This document shows positions 17,813-25,236 of a stretch of DNA of 45,365 nucleotides, piece after piece (position 1 is the first letter of the stretch; the number at the start of each line of letters is the position of its first letter). The notes under the pieces are model-generated. The model was not told the origin of the DNA and did no database searches. It saw only the letters and a program-made list of their open reading frames with translations. This stretch comes from Candidatus Venteria ishoeyi (GTDB taxonomy: Bacteria > Pseudomonadota > Gammaproteobacteria > Beggiatoales > Beggiatoaceae), in contig NZ_JAUCGJ010000037.1 of NCBI RefSeq assembly GCF_030378065.1, positions 1 through 45,365 on the forward strand, in the 5' to 3' direction. A program made the translations under genes and the position numbers.

Positions 17813-18048
17813 GGTTTTATTATTCCAGGACGTTTGAGAAAAAATTTTCAAAATATGATCAGAAATTACAGAAAAAAATATTTGATGCAATTCAGGCGTT
17901 ACCAGAAGGCGATGTGAAACAAATGGTGGGAAATAATATTCCTGTTATTTACAGACTAAGAGTATCCAAGTACAGAATCTTGTTTCAAATGAAGAGCGGA
18001 GAGGTTAAGATACTAAAAGTAGATACCAGAGGTGATATTTATAAATAA
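17809..18048 (+). CDS. RelE/ParE-superfamily toxin
   Basis: This is a 79-residue basic protein of the RelE/ParE superfamily: RTFEKKFSKYDQKLQKKIFDAIQ, an IYRLRVSKYRILFQM core strand and a closing VDTRGDIYK. The conserved Arg/Lys of the YRLRVxKYRI strand and the terminal RGDIYK are usual in RelE-type mRNA interferases, so ribosome-dependent mRNA cleavage is likely, though a ParE-like gyrase target cannot be excluded. It is translationally coupled to the antitoxin. Confidence 0.87.
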   Translation: MRFYYSRTFEKKFSKYDQKLQKKIFDAIQALPEGDVKQMVGNNIPVIYRLRVSKYRILFQMKSGEVKILKVDTRGDIYK

Positions 18049-18114
18049 CCAATATATGACTTTGTTGAAAACACACAAACATGTATTTATGTATTTATGT
18101 ATTTTGGATAAAAA

Positions 18115-18576
18115 ATGGCAAAGAAAACCATCCCTACAGATATCAAAAATGAAGTACAACGTATTGTTGATACGTTTAACCAAAATATAATTAAAAACCC
18201 GGAAAACTTCTATAATGTTCGTTACCGTGGTGGCTACTTGTATCTTGGTCGGAGCTATTCAGGTGCTTCAGATCCGGTATGTCGATTGAAATATCAAGGT
18301 GAAATAGATAACTGGGATTTTGCAATTTACAAATATAGTACAGAAAAATATGATCCTGATGACTGGTTATTTCCAGGAACGGAATATCTAAACGGGACGG
18401 TTGAAGGCGCTATGAAAGCTGGGCTTAAGGCTTATCCCCCTATAGGAATGGAGCATCTAAACGGGACAGTTGAAGGTGCTATGAAAGCTGGGTTAAAGGC
18501 TTATCCTCCTATAGCAGAAAAAGAGAAAACAGGTCTAATCAAAAGTTTTATCCGCTTGTTTAGGAGGAGATACTAA
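18115..18576 (+). CDS. Uncharacterised protein with internal duplication
   Basis: This is a 153-residue protein I cannot name with certainty. It reads as a compact soluble domain rich in Tyr and Trp (NVRYRGGYLYLGRS, WDFAIYKYSTEKYDPDDW). The C-terminal motif HLNGTVEGAMKAGLKAYPPI is present twice in tandem (residues about 92-110 and 114-133), caused by a recent 63-bp duplication with few differences. Similar single-copy proteins are, as I recall, common in filamentous cyanobacteria and sulfur bacteria without known function. It follows the toxin gene by 66 bp with no clear Shine-Dalgarno and ends in a basic tail. Confidence 0.65.
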   Translation: MAKKTIPTDIKNEVQRIVDTFNQNIIKNPENFYNVRYRGGYLYLGRSYSGASDPVCRLKYQGEIDNWDFAIYKYSTEKYDPDDWLFPGTEYLNGTVEGAMKAGLKAYPPIGMEHLNGTVEGAMKAGLKAYPPIAEKEKTGLIKSFIRLFRRRY

Positions 18577-18646
18577 TTCCTTAGCTGGTAGAGCATGGTA
18601 ACGAGGCACTTATCTGTCTGGCTTAGAAGGCTTATCCCATCCCCAT

Positions 18647-18686
18647 AAAAAAAGCATAAAATCATCAAAGATTTTACGCTTTTTTT
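18647..18686. terminator. Bidirectional terminator
   Basis: AAAAAAAGC-A-TAAAATC (18647-18663) pairs with GATTTTA-C-GCTTTTTTT (18670-18686), with one internal mismatch and a 6-nt loop. A-run and T-run on opposite sides serve both the plus-strand gene ending at 18576 and the minus-strand PFK ending at 18725. Confidence 0.85.
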
Positions 18687-18724
18687 AACTTATTTTAACT
18701 TAGAAAATTTCCAGCAGAAATTTT

Positions 18725-19984
18725 CTATTTAACTTCAAACTCACCTAATTTTTTGCCAGCCTTTTCATTTTTAAGGGTGACGTACTCAGGCATACCGTCT
18801 TTATAAGGCGGATAGTCTTCACCTTGAATTAGCGGTACCAGATATTCACGGCAGGCTTCGGTAATATCCAGACCGTCTTCGGAAATAAATTCCATCGGCA
18901 TCATTTTTTCAACGTTTGCCACATCAGACAACTGCGCGCTGCCGATGCTCCATTTGTAAGGCGTGGAGGATTCTCGCACAATCGCTGGCATGACGGAGTT
19001 TTTACCTTCCAGTGCCAGTTCAACACCGGCTTTACCCATTGCGTAAGCTTGCTCAACGTCAGTTTTAGAGGCCAGATGACGTGCTGCACGTTGCAGATAA
19101 TCAGCAACTGCCCAATGGTATTTATAACCCAGAGCATCTTTAATCATGTTGGCAACCACAGGGGCAGCGCCACCCAATTGCGCATGACCAAAGTCATCAC
19201 GGGTGCCTTGCTCGGCTAAGAAACGACCATCAGGCCATTTGGTGCCTTCAGAAACCACGATGGTGCAATAACCATGTTCTTCCACATTGGCTTGAACTTT
19301 AGCCAGGAATTTTTCCTGATCAAATTCAACTTCCGGGAACAGAATTACAGTAGGAATTTCCGTGCCATTAGATGAGGCTAAACCACCTGCGGCGGCAATC
19401 CAGCCCGCATGACGACCCATCACTTCCAAAACAAAAATTTTGGTTGAAGTTTTTGCCATAGAACGCACGTCAAAGCTTGCTTCCATGGTGGAAACTGCAA
19501 TATATTTGGCAACGGAACCAAAGCCTGGGCAGTTATCGGTAATTGGCAGATCGTTATCTACAGTTTTAGGTATATGGATCGCTTGAATCGGGAAACCCAT
19601 TTTTTCAGATAACTGGGACACTTTCAGGCAGGTGTCTGCGGAATCGCCGCCGCCATTATAGAAAAAGTAACCAATATCGTGGGCTTTAAATACTTCGATC
19701 AAACGCTCATATTCGCGTTTGTTATCTTCCAGGCTTTTCATTTTGTAACGGCAGGAACCAAAGCCGCCAGAAGGGGTGTGGCGCAGTGCGGCAATCGCTT
19801 GCGCGGATTCTTTGCTGGTGTCGATCAAATCTTCTGTTAAGGCACCGATAATGCCATTTTGACCGGCGTAAACCGTTCCAATTTTATCACCATGCTGACG
19901 CGCTGTTTCGATCACGCCACAAGCGGATGCGTTAATAACAGCGGTAACACCACCTGATTGTGCATAAAAGGCATTTTTAGGCAT
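18725..19984 (-). CDS. pfp: Pyrophosphate-dependent 6-phosphofructokinase
   Basis: The enzyme phosphorylates fructose 6-phosphate reversibly with PPi in glycolysis. From ATG 19984 it has 419 residues. The phosphoryl-donor loop reads YNGGGDSADT, placing Asp where ATP-dependent enzymes have Gly. The catalytic segment reads PKTVDNDLP with Lys in place of the ATP-type Gly; both residues are the known marks of PPi use. MGRHAGWIAA and a GTKWPDGR-type segment complete the family signature. AAGGAG lies 9 nt before ATG 19984. The in-frame extension to 20095 overlaps the neighbouring gene and is rejected. The 125-aa gene lies 17 nt upstream and is probably co-transcribed. Confidence 0.93.
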   Translation of the reverse strand: MPKNAFYAQSGGVTAVINASACGVIETARQHGDKIGTVYAGQNGIIGALTEDLIDTSKESAQAIAALRHTPSGGFGSCRYKMKSLEDNKREYERLIEVFKAHDIGYFFYNGGGDSADTCLKVSQLSEKMGFPIQAIHIPKTVDNDLPITDNCPGFGSVAKYIAVSTMEASFDVRSMAKTSTKIFVLEVMGRHAGWIAAAGGLASSNGTEIPTVILFPEVEFDQEKFLAKVQANVEEHGYCTIVVSEGTKWPDGRFLAEQGTRDDFGHAQLGGAAPVVANMIKDALGYKYHWAVADYLQRAARHLASKTDVEQAYAMGKAGVELALEGKNSVMPAIVRESSTPYKWSIGSAQLSDVANVEKMMPMEFISEDGLDITEACREYLVPLIQGEDYPPYKDGMPEYVTLKNEKAGKKLGEFEVK

Positions 19985-20001
19985 AGCTTTATTCTCCTTG
20001 T

Positions 20002-20379
20002 TTAGGTCTGAGTATTTTCCTGGTCCTGCTTTTCCTGGTTTTGTTTTTCCTGGGTTGCATAATCTGCCTGGGTTTGCAGCAGCGTAATGACGCAATCACC
20101 AATATTATCAAATTCGAATTTATTCGTCCCATACTGTTGGTAAAGACGATAATAAAACTGGCAGCGATAACGCTCCGCGCCGGTTTTAAAAATAACAAAA
20201 TTTACGTTTTCGACATTCCAATAAATCACCGGGCATGGTGTCAGCGTTCTGTCGCTGGGTAACAAACGAATTTCGCTGTCACCGATTTCAAAGGGAATAT
20301 CGCGGTTATAACGCTCTTTCAGGGTACTTTGGATAACCCAGAGTTCTGAGTTACCGAAATCTGCTATTGAATCGGACAT
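20002..20379 (-). CDS. Small uncharacterised protein upstream of PPi-PFK
   Basis: This is a 125-residue soluble protein with the pattern IADFGNSELWVIQSTLKERY, then EIRLLPSDRTLTPCPVIYW and NFVIFKTGAERYRCQFYYR, and a Gln/Glu-rich charged tail (last 20 residues). I do not recognise a named domain, although the compact alpha/beta pattern looks conserved. It ends 17 nt before pfp, so it is the first gene of a two-gene operon and may relate to glycolytic control, which is inference from position only. Confidence 0.65.
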   Translation of the reverse strand: MSDSIADFGNSELWVIQSTLKERYNRDIPFEIGDSEIRLLPSDRTLTPCPVIYWNVENVNFVIFKTGAERYRCQFYYRLYQQYGTNKFEFDNIGDCVITLLQTQADYATQEKQNQEKQDQENTQT

Positions 20380-20518
20380 ATTAAAGTCTGTATTGGTAAG
20401 TCAAGCGAAGTGCCTGGTTTTTAAAAAACAATCGGGGGGATTGTTATTGGCGCTATTGGCGCTTTTGACTATGAGCTGAATAAATGCGGGACATTGATTC
20501 AGTATATGATTTGAGAAA

Positions 20519-20594
<76 letters not shown>

Positions 20595-20716
20595 AAATGC
20601 TAAATAAACAGAGAACAATAAATCCTTATTTATTGCCTCCGCTAAATAAAATCAGCCCGCGAATACTAGACAAAAACAGACACTTTGTCAAGCGGGAAAT
20701 TAAAAATATTTAGTTT

Positions 20717-21033
20717 GGTGTTACGCAAAGGCTTCTTTTTCACAGGTTTTGAAGTTTTGAAATATAAAAAAACCGCCTTTGCTTCACGCTGGTTTTTCTG
20801 TTTATTACCTAACTGGTGTTACACAAAGGCTTCTTTTTCACAGGTTTTGAAGTATTTGAAATGTAAAAAAACCGCCTTTGCTTCACGCTGATTTTTCTGT
20901 TTATTACCTAACGGGTGTTACGCAAAGGCTTCTTTTTCACAGGTTTTGAAGTTTTGAAATATAAAAAAACCGCCTTTGCTTCACGCTGGTTTTTCTGTTT
21001 ATTACCTAACGGGTGTTACGCAAAGGCTTCTTT
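20717..21033. repeat. 98-bp tandem repeat, about 3.2 units
   Basis: Units begin at 20717, 20815, 20914 and 21012 with GGTGTTACGCAAAGGC and differ at only a few positions. Each contains the inverted pair GCAAAGGC / GCCTTTGC separated by about 45 bp, so each unit can fold. The array fills most of the 580-bp gap between tRNA-Asn and the NLR-like pair. No promoter or long frame is convincing in it. Confidence 0.85.
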
Positions 21034-21174
21034 CTGGAAAAAGGCTACCATTTCCAGCTAACGATCATGTAGGTGGCTCATCACCCCGGAACATAAAACA
21101 ACCCTGGAATTTGTATTGCTTCATAGTAAACTGATGGCATAAACACTGACAAACAAAAGCTTAAGGAATCAACA

Positions 21175-21627
21175 ATGAGCGTATTTAACCAAACCAACCA
21201 GCATGTAGGTACTCAAAATAATATTGTCAATGAAACCAGGAATGAAGGCGATACCTTCAACATGTCCGGTGATTTTCGCGGGGCCAATGTTAATATCAAA
21301 TCCACCTTGAATAATGTTACGCAAACAATTGGCGCACTGTCTAATGCAGATGATTCCCTCAAAGAAGAACTGAGTAAGCTAATCCAGCAACTCAATGATA
21401 CTCTGCAACAAGCACCCGCAGAAAAAGCTGAAGCAGCCGAGGCAGTGGCAAAAACCGCTGAAGTTCTGGTACAGACCAGCGCGGCGGAAAAGCCGAATAA
21501 AACCCTGTTGGAGATTACTGGCAAGGGACTGTTGGAAGCCAGCAAAGCCGTGGCAGACATTATGCCCACAGCCTTGAAAGTCGCTACACAGATTGTGGCT
21601 GTTGTCGGTAAAATCACCGGAGTATGA
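21175..21627 (+). CDS. 150-aa partner of the NLR-like gene
   Basis: The product begins with an Asn/Gly/Thr-rich, probably beta-forming region. Within it, residues 32-49 read GDFRGANVNIKSTLNNVT. A central acidic/Gln-rich helical region follows (about 55-100). The C-terminal segment (about 110-150) is amphipathic to hydrophobic and ends IAVVGKITGV-like. The GDFRGAxVxIKSTxNxVT motif recurs at residues 11-28 of the next protein, whose start overlaps this stop by 4 nt (ATGA). No enzyme domain is present. By analogy with motif-paired effector/NLR genes (HET-S/NWD2 in fungi, Bell/BASS pairs in bacteria), it could be an effector recruited through the shared motif. That function is inference. AAGGAA lies about 8 nt before the ATG. 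Confidence 0.7.
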   Translation: MSVFNQTNQHVGTQNNIVNETRNEGDTFNMSGDFRGANVNIKSTLNNVTQTIGALSNADDSLKEELSKLIQQLNDTLQQAPAEKAEAAEAVAKTAEVLVQTSAAEKPNKTLLEITGKGLLEASKAVADIMPTALKVATQIVAVVGKITGV

Positions 21628-23576
21628 CTATGGGCGATAAAATGGATTTACCGGGTGATTTTCGTGGTGCTACAGTTTACATAAAATCTACTGTTAATGG
21701 CGTTACAACAGAACGCGCTATCCCTCTCCACCGCCCACCAAGAGCGGCACATTTTACCGACCGGGTAGAAGCTTTAGCAAAACTACTGCAAGACCTCCGC
21801 CCCGGCAACACAGCTACCCTGTGCGGCCCCGGCGGCATCGGCAAAACCGCGCTGGCCACCGAAGCCATCTGGACACTGGCACCGGATAATAAAGCCCCTG
21901 AATTATTCCCTGACGGCATTTTCTTCCACAGCTTTTACAACGAACCCTCAGCGGACGTGGCGCTGGAATGGATAGCCCGTGCTTATGATGTGGATTCACA
22001 AGGCATGGCGGAACAGGCGGCGCGTCACGCCCTGAGTGGTCGTCATGCCCTGCTGGTGCTGGACGGTGCCGAAGATGCCGATGATTTACGCAAGGTTCAA
22101 AGCGTAGCGGGAAACTGCGGGGTGCTGGTCACCAGTCGCAAACGTCAAGATGCTATCGACCAGCGTCAGGATATGCAGCCCTTGAAACAAAAAGATGCGC
22201 TTAAACTGCTGCATGAATGGGCAGATCGTCAAATAGACAACGAACAAACAGCGCAACAGATTTGCCAACTGCTCGGCGGCCTGCCGCTGGCGGTACGCCT
22301 GGTGGGGCGCTATCTTAACGAAACCGAAGAAACCAGCACGGAATACCTGGCATGGCTGGAAAAAATGCCCCTGGAAGCCCTTGATCCTGACAACGAACAC
22401 CACCGTCATGCCTCGGTGCCGTATTTACTGGAGCGCAGTCTGGCGCAAGTCAGTGAAACTGCGCGGGATGTGTTGGCGCTGGTGGGTTTACTTGCCATGT
22501 CGCCATTCGATCAGGAAATCATCCGCCACAGTCTGCAACTATCTGAGGGTGATTTACGCAAGGCCATGCGGGATTTAATCGGCTACGGCCTGCTGCAACG
22601 TGAAGATGGTCGCTACCAGGTCAGCCATGCTTTAATCCACACCTACACCCGCGAATCCCTGCCACTTGCCGATGCCGTGTTTGAAAACCTGGTGAACTGG
22701 TATATCGACTTCGCTAAAACCGAAAGCGCCAAAGGACTAGCAGGTTATCAAGGACTGCACCCGGAACGCCCGCATTTGTTGTATTTGCTGGACAACTGTA
22801 TGCAGCGTCAAGCCTGGCAACTGGCTGAAAATATCAGCAGGGCAATAGAAAATTACCTGGATATTCAAGGCTACTGGGCAGAGTTGATTATCGTCCAGCA
22901 AACAGGACTGGAAGCGGCCTGCAAACTGGAAAACAAGCGCAACGAAGGGGTATGGCTGGGCAACCTGGGCAACACCTACCGCGCCCTGGGCCAGGTTGAG
23001 AAAGCCATAGCCTATCAAGAACAGGCTTTGCTTATCAGCCGGGAGATTGGGGATAAAAGTAATGAAGGCAACCAGTTGGGCAACCTGGGCAACGCCTACT
23101 ACGTCCTGGGCCAGGTTGAGAAAGCCATAGCCTATCATGAACAGGCTTTGCTTATCAGCCGGGAGATTGGGGACAGGCGCAACGAAGGGGCATGGCTAGG
23201 CAACCTGGGCAACGCCTACAGCGCCCTGGGCCAGGTTGAGAAAGCCATAGCCTATCATGAACAGGCTTTGCTTATCAGCCGGGAGATTGGGGATAAATCA
23301 GGAGAAGGTGCAGACTTGGGCAACCTGGGCAACGCCTACAGCGCCCTGGGCCAGGTTGAGAAAGCCATCGACTATCATGAACAGGCTTTGCTTATCAGCC
23401 GGGAGATTGGGGATAAATCAGGAGAAGGTGCAGACTTGGGCAACCTGGGCAACGCCTACAGCGCCCTGGGCCAGGTTGAGAAAGCCATCGACTATCATGA
23501 GAACAGGCTTTGCTTATCAGCCGGGAGATTGGTAACAGAAGCAGTGAAGGCAACCAGTTGGGCAACCTGGGCTTAG
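21624..23576 (+). CDS. NB-ARC/TPR STAND protein (NLR-like), first frame
   Basis: This frame encodes 650 residues. Residues 11-28 carry the motif shared with the upstream protein. The NB-ARC NTPase follows: Walker A GPGGIGKT (68-75), Walker B LLVLDG (143-148), VLVTSR sensor (168-172), GLPLAV (219-224) and a winged-helix region to about 345. A helical linker leads to TPR units of 40 residues (LGNLGNAYSALGQVEKAIAYHEQALL...) from about residue 433. A 2-nt insertion at about 23501-23502, inside the fifth TPR unit, throws the frame off and the frame ends at 23576. The remaining units continue in the frame 23510-24208. STAND proteins oligomerise on ligand binding by the repeats. There is no fused effector domain. 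The intact gene would encode about 860 residues. Confidence 0.85.
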   Translation: MTMGDKMDLPGDFRGATVYIKSTVNGVTTERAIPLHRPPRAAHFTDRVEALAKLLQDLRPGNTATLCGPGGIGKTALATEAIWTLAPDNKAPELFPDGIFFHSFYNEPSADVALEWIARAYDVDSQGMAEQAARHALSGRHALLVLDGAEDADDLRKVQSVAGNCGVLVTSRKRQDAIDQRQDMQPLKQKDALKLLHEWADRQIDNEQTAQQICQLLGGLPLAVRLVGRYLNETEETSTEYLAWLEKMPLEALDPDNEHHRHASVPYLLERSLAQVSETARDVLALVGLLAMSPFDQEIIRHSLQLSEGDLRKAMRDLIGYGLLQREDGRYQVSHALIHTYTRESLPLADAVFENLVNWYIDFAKTESAKGLAGYQGLHPERPHLLYLLDNCMQRQAWQLAENISRAIENYLDIQGYWAELIIVQQTGLEAACKLENKRNEGVWLGNLGNTYRALGQVEKAIAYQEQALLISREIGDKSNEGNQLGNLGNAYYVLGQVEKAIAYHEQALLISREIGDRRNEGAWLGNLGNAYSALGQVEKAIAYHEQALLISREIGDKSGEGADLGNLGNAYSALGQVEKAIDYHEQALLISREIGDKSGEGADLGNLGNAYSALGQVEKAIDYHENRLCLSAGRLVTEAVKATSWATWA

Positions 23577-24088
23577 CCTACCGCGCCCTGGGCCAGGTTG
23601 AGAAAGCCATAGCCTATCATGAACAGGCTTTGCTTATCAGCCGGGAGATTGGTAACAGAAACAGTGAAGGCAACCAGTTGGGCAACTTGGGCTTAGCCTA
23701 CAGCGCCCTAGGCCAGGTTGAGAAAGCCATAGCCTATCATGAACAGGCTTTGCTTATCAGCCGGGAGATTGGTAACAGAAACAGCGAAGGCAACCAGTTG
23801 GGCAACCTGGGCTTAGCCTACAGCAACCTGGGCCAGGTTGAGAAAGCCATCGACTATTATGAACAGGCTTTGGCTATTAAGCGAGAAATTGGAAACAAGC
23901 AGGGAATAGGCAATACATTGGGCAACCTGGGCTTAGCCTACAGCGACCTGGGCCAGGTTGAGAAAGCCATCGACTATCATGAACAGGCTTTGCTTATCAG
24001 CCGGGAGATTGGGAATAAACAACTAGAAGGCAATACATTGGGCAACCTGGGCAACGCCTACAGCGACCTGGGCCAGGTTGAGAAAGCA
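22946..24088 (+). repeat. Ten near-identical 120-bp TPR-coding units
   Basis: Units of 120 bp share long identical stretches (for example the block encoding LGQVEKAI), showing recent expansion and homogenisation. Variation is concentrated at a few codons (DKSNE, DRRNE, DKSGE, NRNSE, NKQLE). The fifth unit contains the 2-nt GA insertion at 23499-23502. Confidence 0.9.
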
Positions 24089-24208
24089 CGGGAGCTCTGG
24101 CAACAATCCCTGCAAATTTTTGAGGAAATCAAATCTCCCACTGCCGAAACAGTACGGCAATGGCTCAAAGACCTCGATACCAATAACCCCAGCAAACAAA
24201 CCAACTAA
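23510..24208 (+). CDS. NLR-like protein, TPR continuation after frameshift
   Basis: This 232-residue frame carries TPR units six to ten in register with the preceding gene and a closing helical cap (RELWQQSLQIFEEIKSPTAE...). It has no ribosome binding site of its own, and its first ATG lies in the middle of a TPR unit. It is therefore the displaced C-terminal part of the NB-ARC protein, not an independent gene, unless translated by slippage or reinitiation. A sequencing or assembly error in the repeats, a true mutation, or phase variation would all produce this picture. The following about 100 bp are Pro/Ala-rich in another frame without clear meaning. Confidence 0.6.
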   Translation: MLISREIGNRSSEGNQLGNLGLAYRALGQVEKAIAYHEQALLISREIGNRNSEGNQLGNLGLAYSALGQVEKAIAYHEQALLISREIGNRNSEGNQLGNLGLAYSNLGQVEKAIDYYEQALAIKREIGNKQGIGNTLGNLGLAYSDLGQVEKAIDYHEQALLISREIGNKQLEGNTLGNLGNAYSDLGQVEKARELWQQSLQIFEEIKSPTAETVRQWLKDLDTNNPSKQTN

Positions 24209-24442
24209 ACGCGCCAGCGTTAAGTCCCAGCAACCTCAAAACCAAGCCCCAGCCCCCGCCGCGCCCAGCACGCCCCCCGCAGCTTTTTCGGGTTGCCTCG
24301 GTGTTTAACTAAGAGAAGAACACTGAGTAAACGGGGCTTTCAAAGCAAGAAATAGAATTCCAGGCCGCCACATAACCCTTTAAACAGATTCCCAGGCAGG
24401 GTGTGGGGGTTTTGGCACTGCGGCTTTCCCACGCAAAAAAAT

Positions 24443-24464
24443 AAGCCCACTATTTAGTGGGCTT
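24443..24464 (-). terminator. Terminator of the 33-aa ORF
   Basis: AAGCCCACTA (24443-24452) pairs with TAGTGGGCTT (24455-24464). On the minus strand it is followed by ATTTTTTT, a textbook Rho-independent signal 9 bp past the stop of the small ORF. Confidence 0.75.
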
Positions 24465-24472
24465 TCCGTTTA

Positions 24473-24574
24473 TTACTTCAGTTTTTTGAAGATTATCTTA
24501 AACATCAACCACTCTTTGATGTTTAGATATAAACTTAACATCCACTTATTGCCAGATGACTTTTTTCGCTTCAT
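24473..24574 (-). CDS. Candidate 33-aa basic peptide
   Basis: A short frame begins at ATG 24574, preceded by GAGGAG 6 nt upstream, and stops at 24473 just before a strong terminator. The peptide is rich in Lys at both ends with an amphipathic, Leu/Ile/Trp-rich middle (WMLSLYLNIKEWLMFKIIF). Its size, charge and hydrophobicity recall small membrane-active peptides of type I toxin systems, but that is only a resemblance. A 26-nt piece of its 3' part (24492-24517) recurs exactly at 25022-25047. No antisense promoter was recognised. It is real as an ORF with signals; expression is unproven. Confidence 0.45.
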   Translation of the reverse strand: MKRKKSSGNKWMLSLYLNIKEWLMFKIIFKKLK

Positions 24575-24676
24575 AATTAACTCCTCTAATGAAGCAGATT
24601 AGAAAATGAAACGCTGTGCACTCCAATGGTCGGGAAACTACTTGGACTGTGCGGCGTTTCGCCGTTTAAAGGTTGC

Positions 24677-24742
24677 TAAGGTAACTCGCAAGAAATAACA
24701 TCCCCATAGCACGCAGGATTTTTATCCGTGCAAGTTACTTAA
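24677..24742 (+). mobile_element. Second inverted-repeat element type, internally deleted
   Basis: The ends TAAGGTAACTCGCAAGAAATA and GTGCAAGTTACTTAA are inverted repeats of each other and match those of the element at 30545-30715. The centre (AACATCCCCATAGCACGCAGGATTT-like, given here by position 24698-24722) keeps only one side of the longer copy. Confidence 0.55.
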
Positions 24743-24867
24743 TATATATTGAATGATACATTTTGAATAAGCCATTGACCAATACATTTTGAATCAATCT
24801 TGAATCAATCTTGAGCAATACATATTGATTTCAATCACTGAAATTTTGTCTAAAAATTCATACTCAA

Positions 24868-25023
24868 ATTCCCTTGTTCCCAACGTCCTCGTTGGGAATG
24901 CAGACCTGGAAGCTCCAGCTTCCCGTATTCATTTCGGCAAGCTGGAGCTTGCAAGGCAGGCGTTACCAAGCTGGAGCTTGCAAGGCAGGCGTTACCAAGC
25001 TGGAGCTTGGTAACAAGGGAAAT
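24868..25023. mobile_element. Palindrome-rich element, copy 1
   Basis: The terminal inverted repeats are ATTCCCTTGTTCCCAA and TTGGTAACAAGGGAAAT. Inside are the hairpin TTCCCAACG/CGTTGGGAA, the palindrome GGAAGCTCCAGCTTCC and two tandem CAAGCTGGAGCTTG units. Elements like this are, as I recall, frequent in Beggiatoa-type genomes. No coding capacity. Confidence 0.65.
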
Positions 25024-25044
25024 TATCTTAAACATCAACCACTC

Positions 25045-25152
25045 TTTCCCTCGTTCCCAACGTCCTCGTTGGGAATGCAGACCTGGAAGCTCCAGCTTCC
25101 CGTATCCATTTCGGCAAGCGTTACTAAGCTGGAGCTTGGTAACAAGGGAAAT
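25045..25152. mobile_element. Palindrome-rich element, copy 2
   Basis: This copy has the same ends and internal hairpins as copy 1 in the same orientation but lacks the tandem CAAGCTGGAGCTTG expansion. The 1084-bp gap 24209-25292 thus holds a 33-aa ORF, its terminator, three mobile elements and two further palindromes, with the rest AT-rich and empty. Confidence 0.65.
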
Positions 25153-25161
25153 AATAACTTC

Positions 25162-25194
25162 AGGACTGGCAGTCCTTAAAGGACTGCCAGTCCT
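25162..25194. repeat. Perfect 15-bp palindrome
   Basis: AGGACTGGCAGTCCT (25162-25176) and its complement (25180-25194) flank TAA. Each arm is itself nearly palindromic (AGGACTG/CAGTCCT). It is probably a dispersed extragenic repeat. Confidence 0.7.
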
Positions 25195-25236
25195 ACGCTC
25201 AAAGTTATTATGTGAACTTAGTGTTCGCTGTACTAG

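Noticed and set aside
20685-20891. 68-aa protein in the 98-bp repeats
   Set aside because: It is repeat-coded, without a ribosome binding site, and the frame does not persist through all units.
20717-21033. CRISPR array
   Set aside because: The 98-bp units are repeated in full with no unique spacers, and no cas genes are nearby.
23257-23535. 92-aa frame rich in RLCLSAGR repeats
   Set aside because: It is a shadow reading of the TPR array; its repeats only reflect the DNA repeats.
24078-24308. Pro/Ala-rich C-terminal extension of the NLR-like protein
   Set aside because: It is in a different frame from the TPR units that precede it and would need a second frameshift. The Pro/Ala run may be chance in GC-rich DNA.
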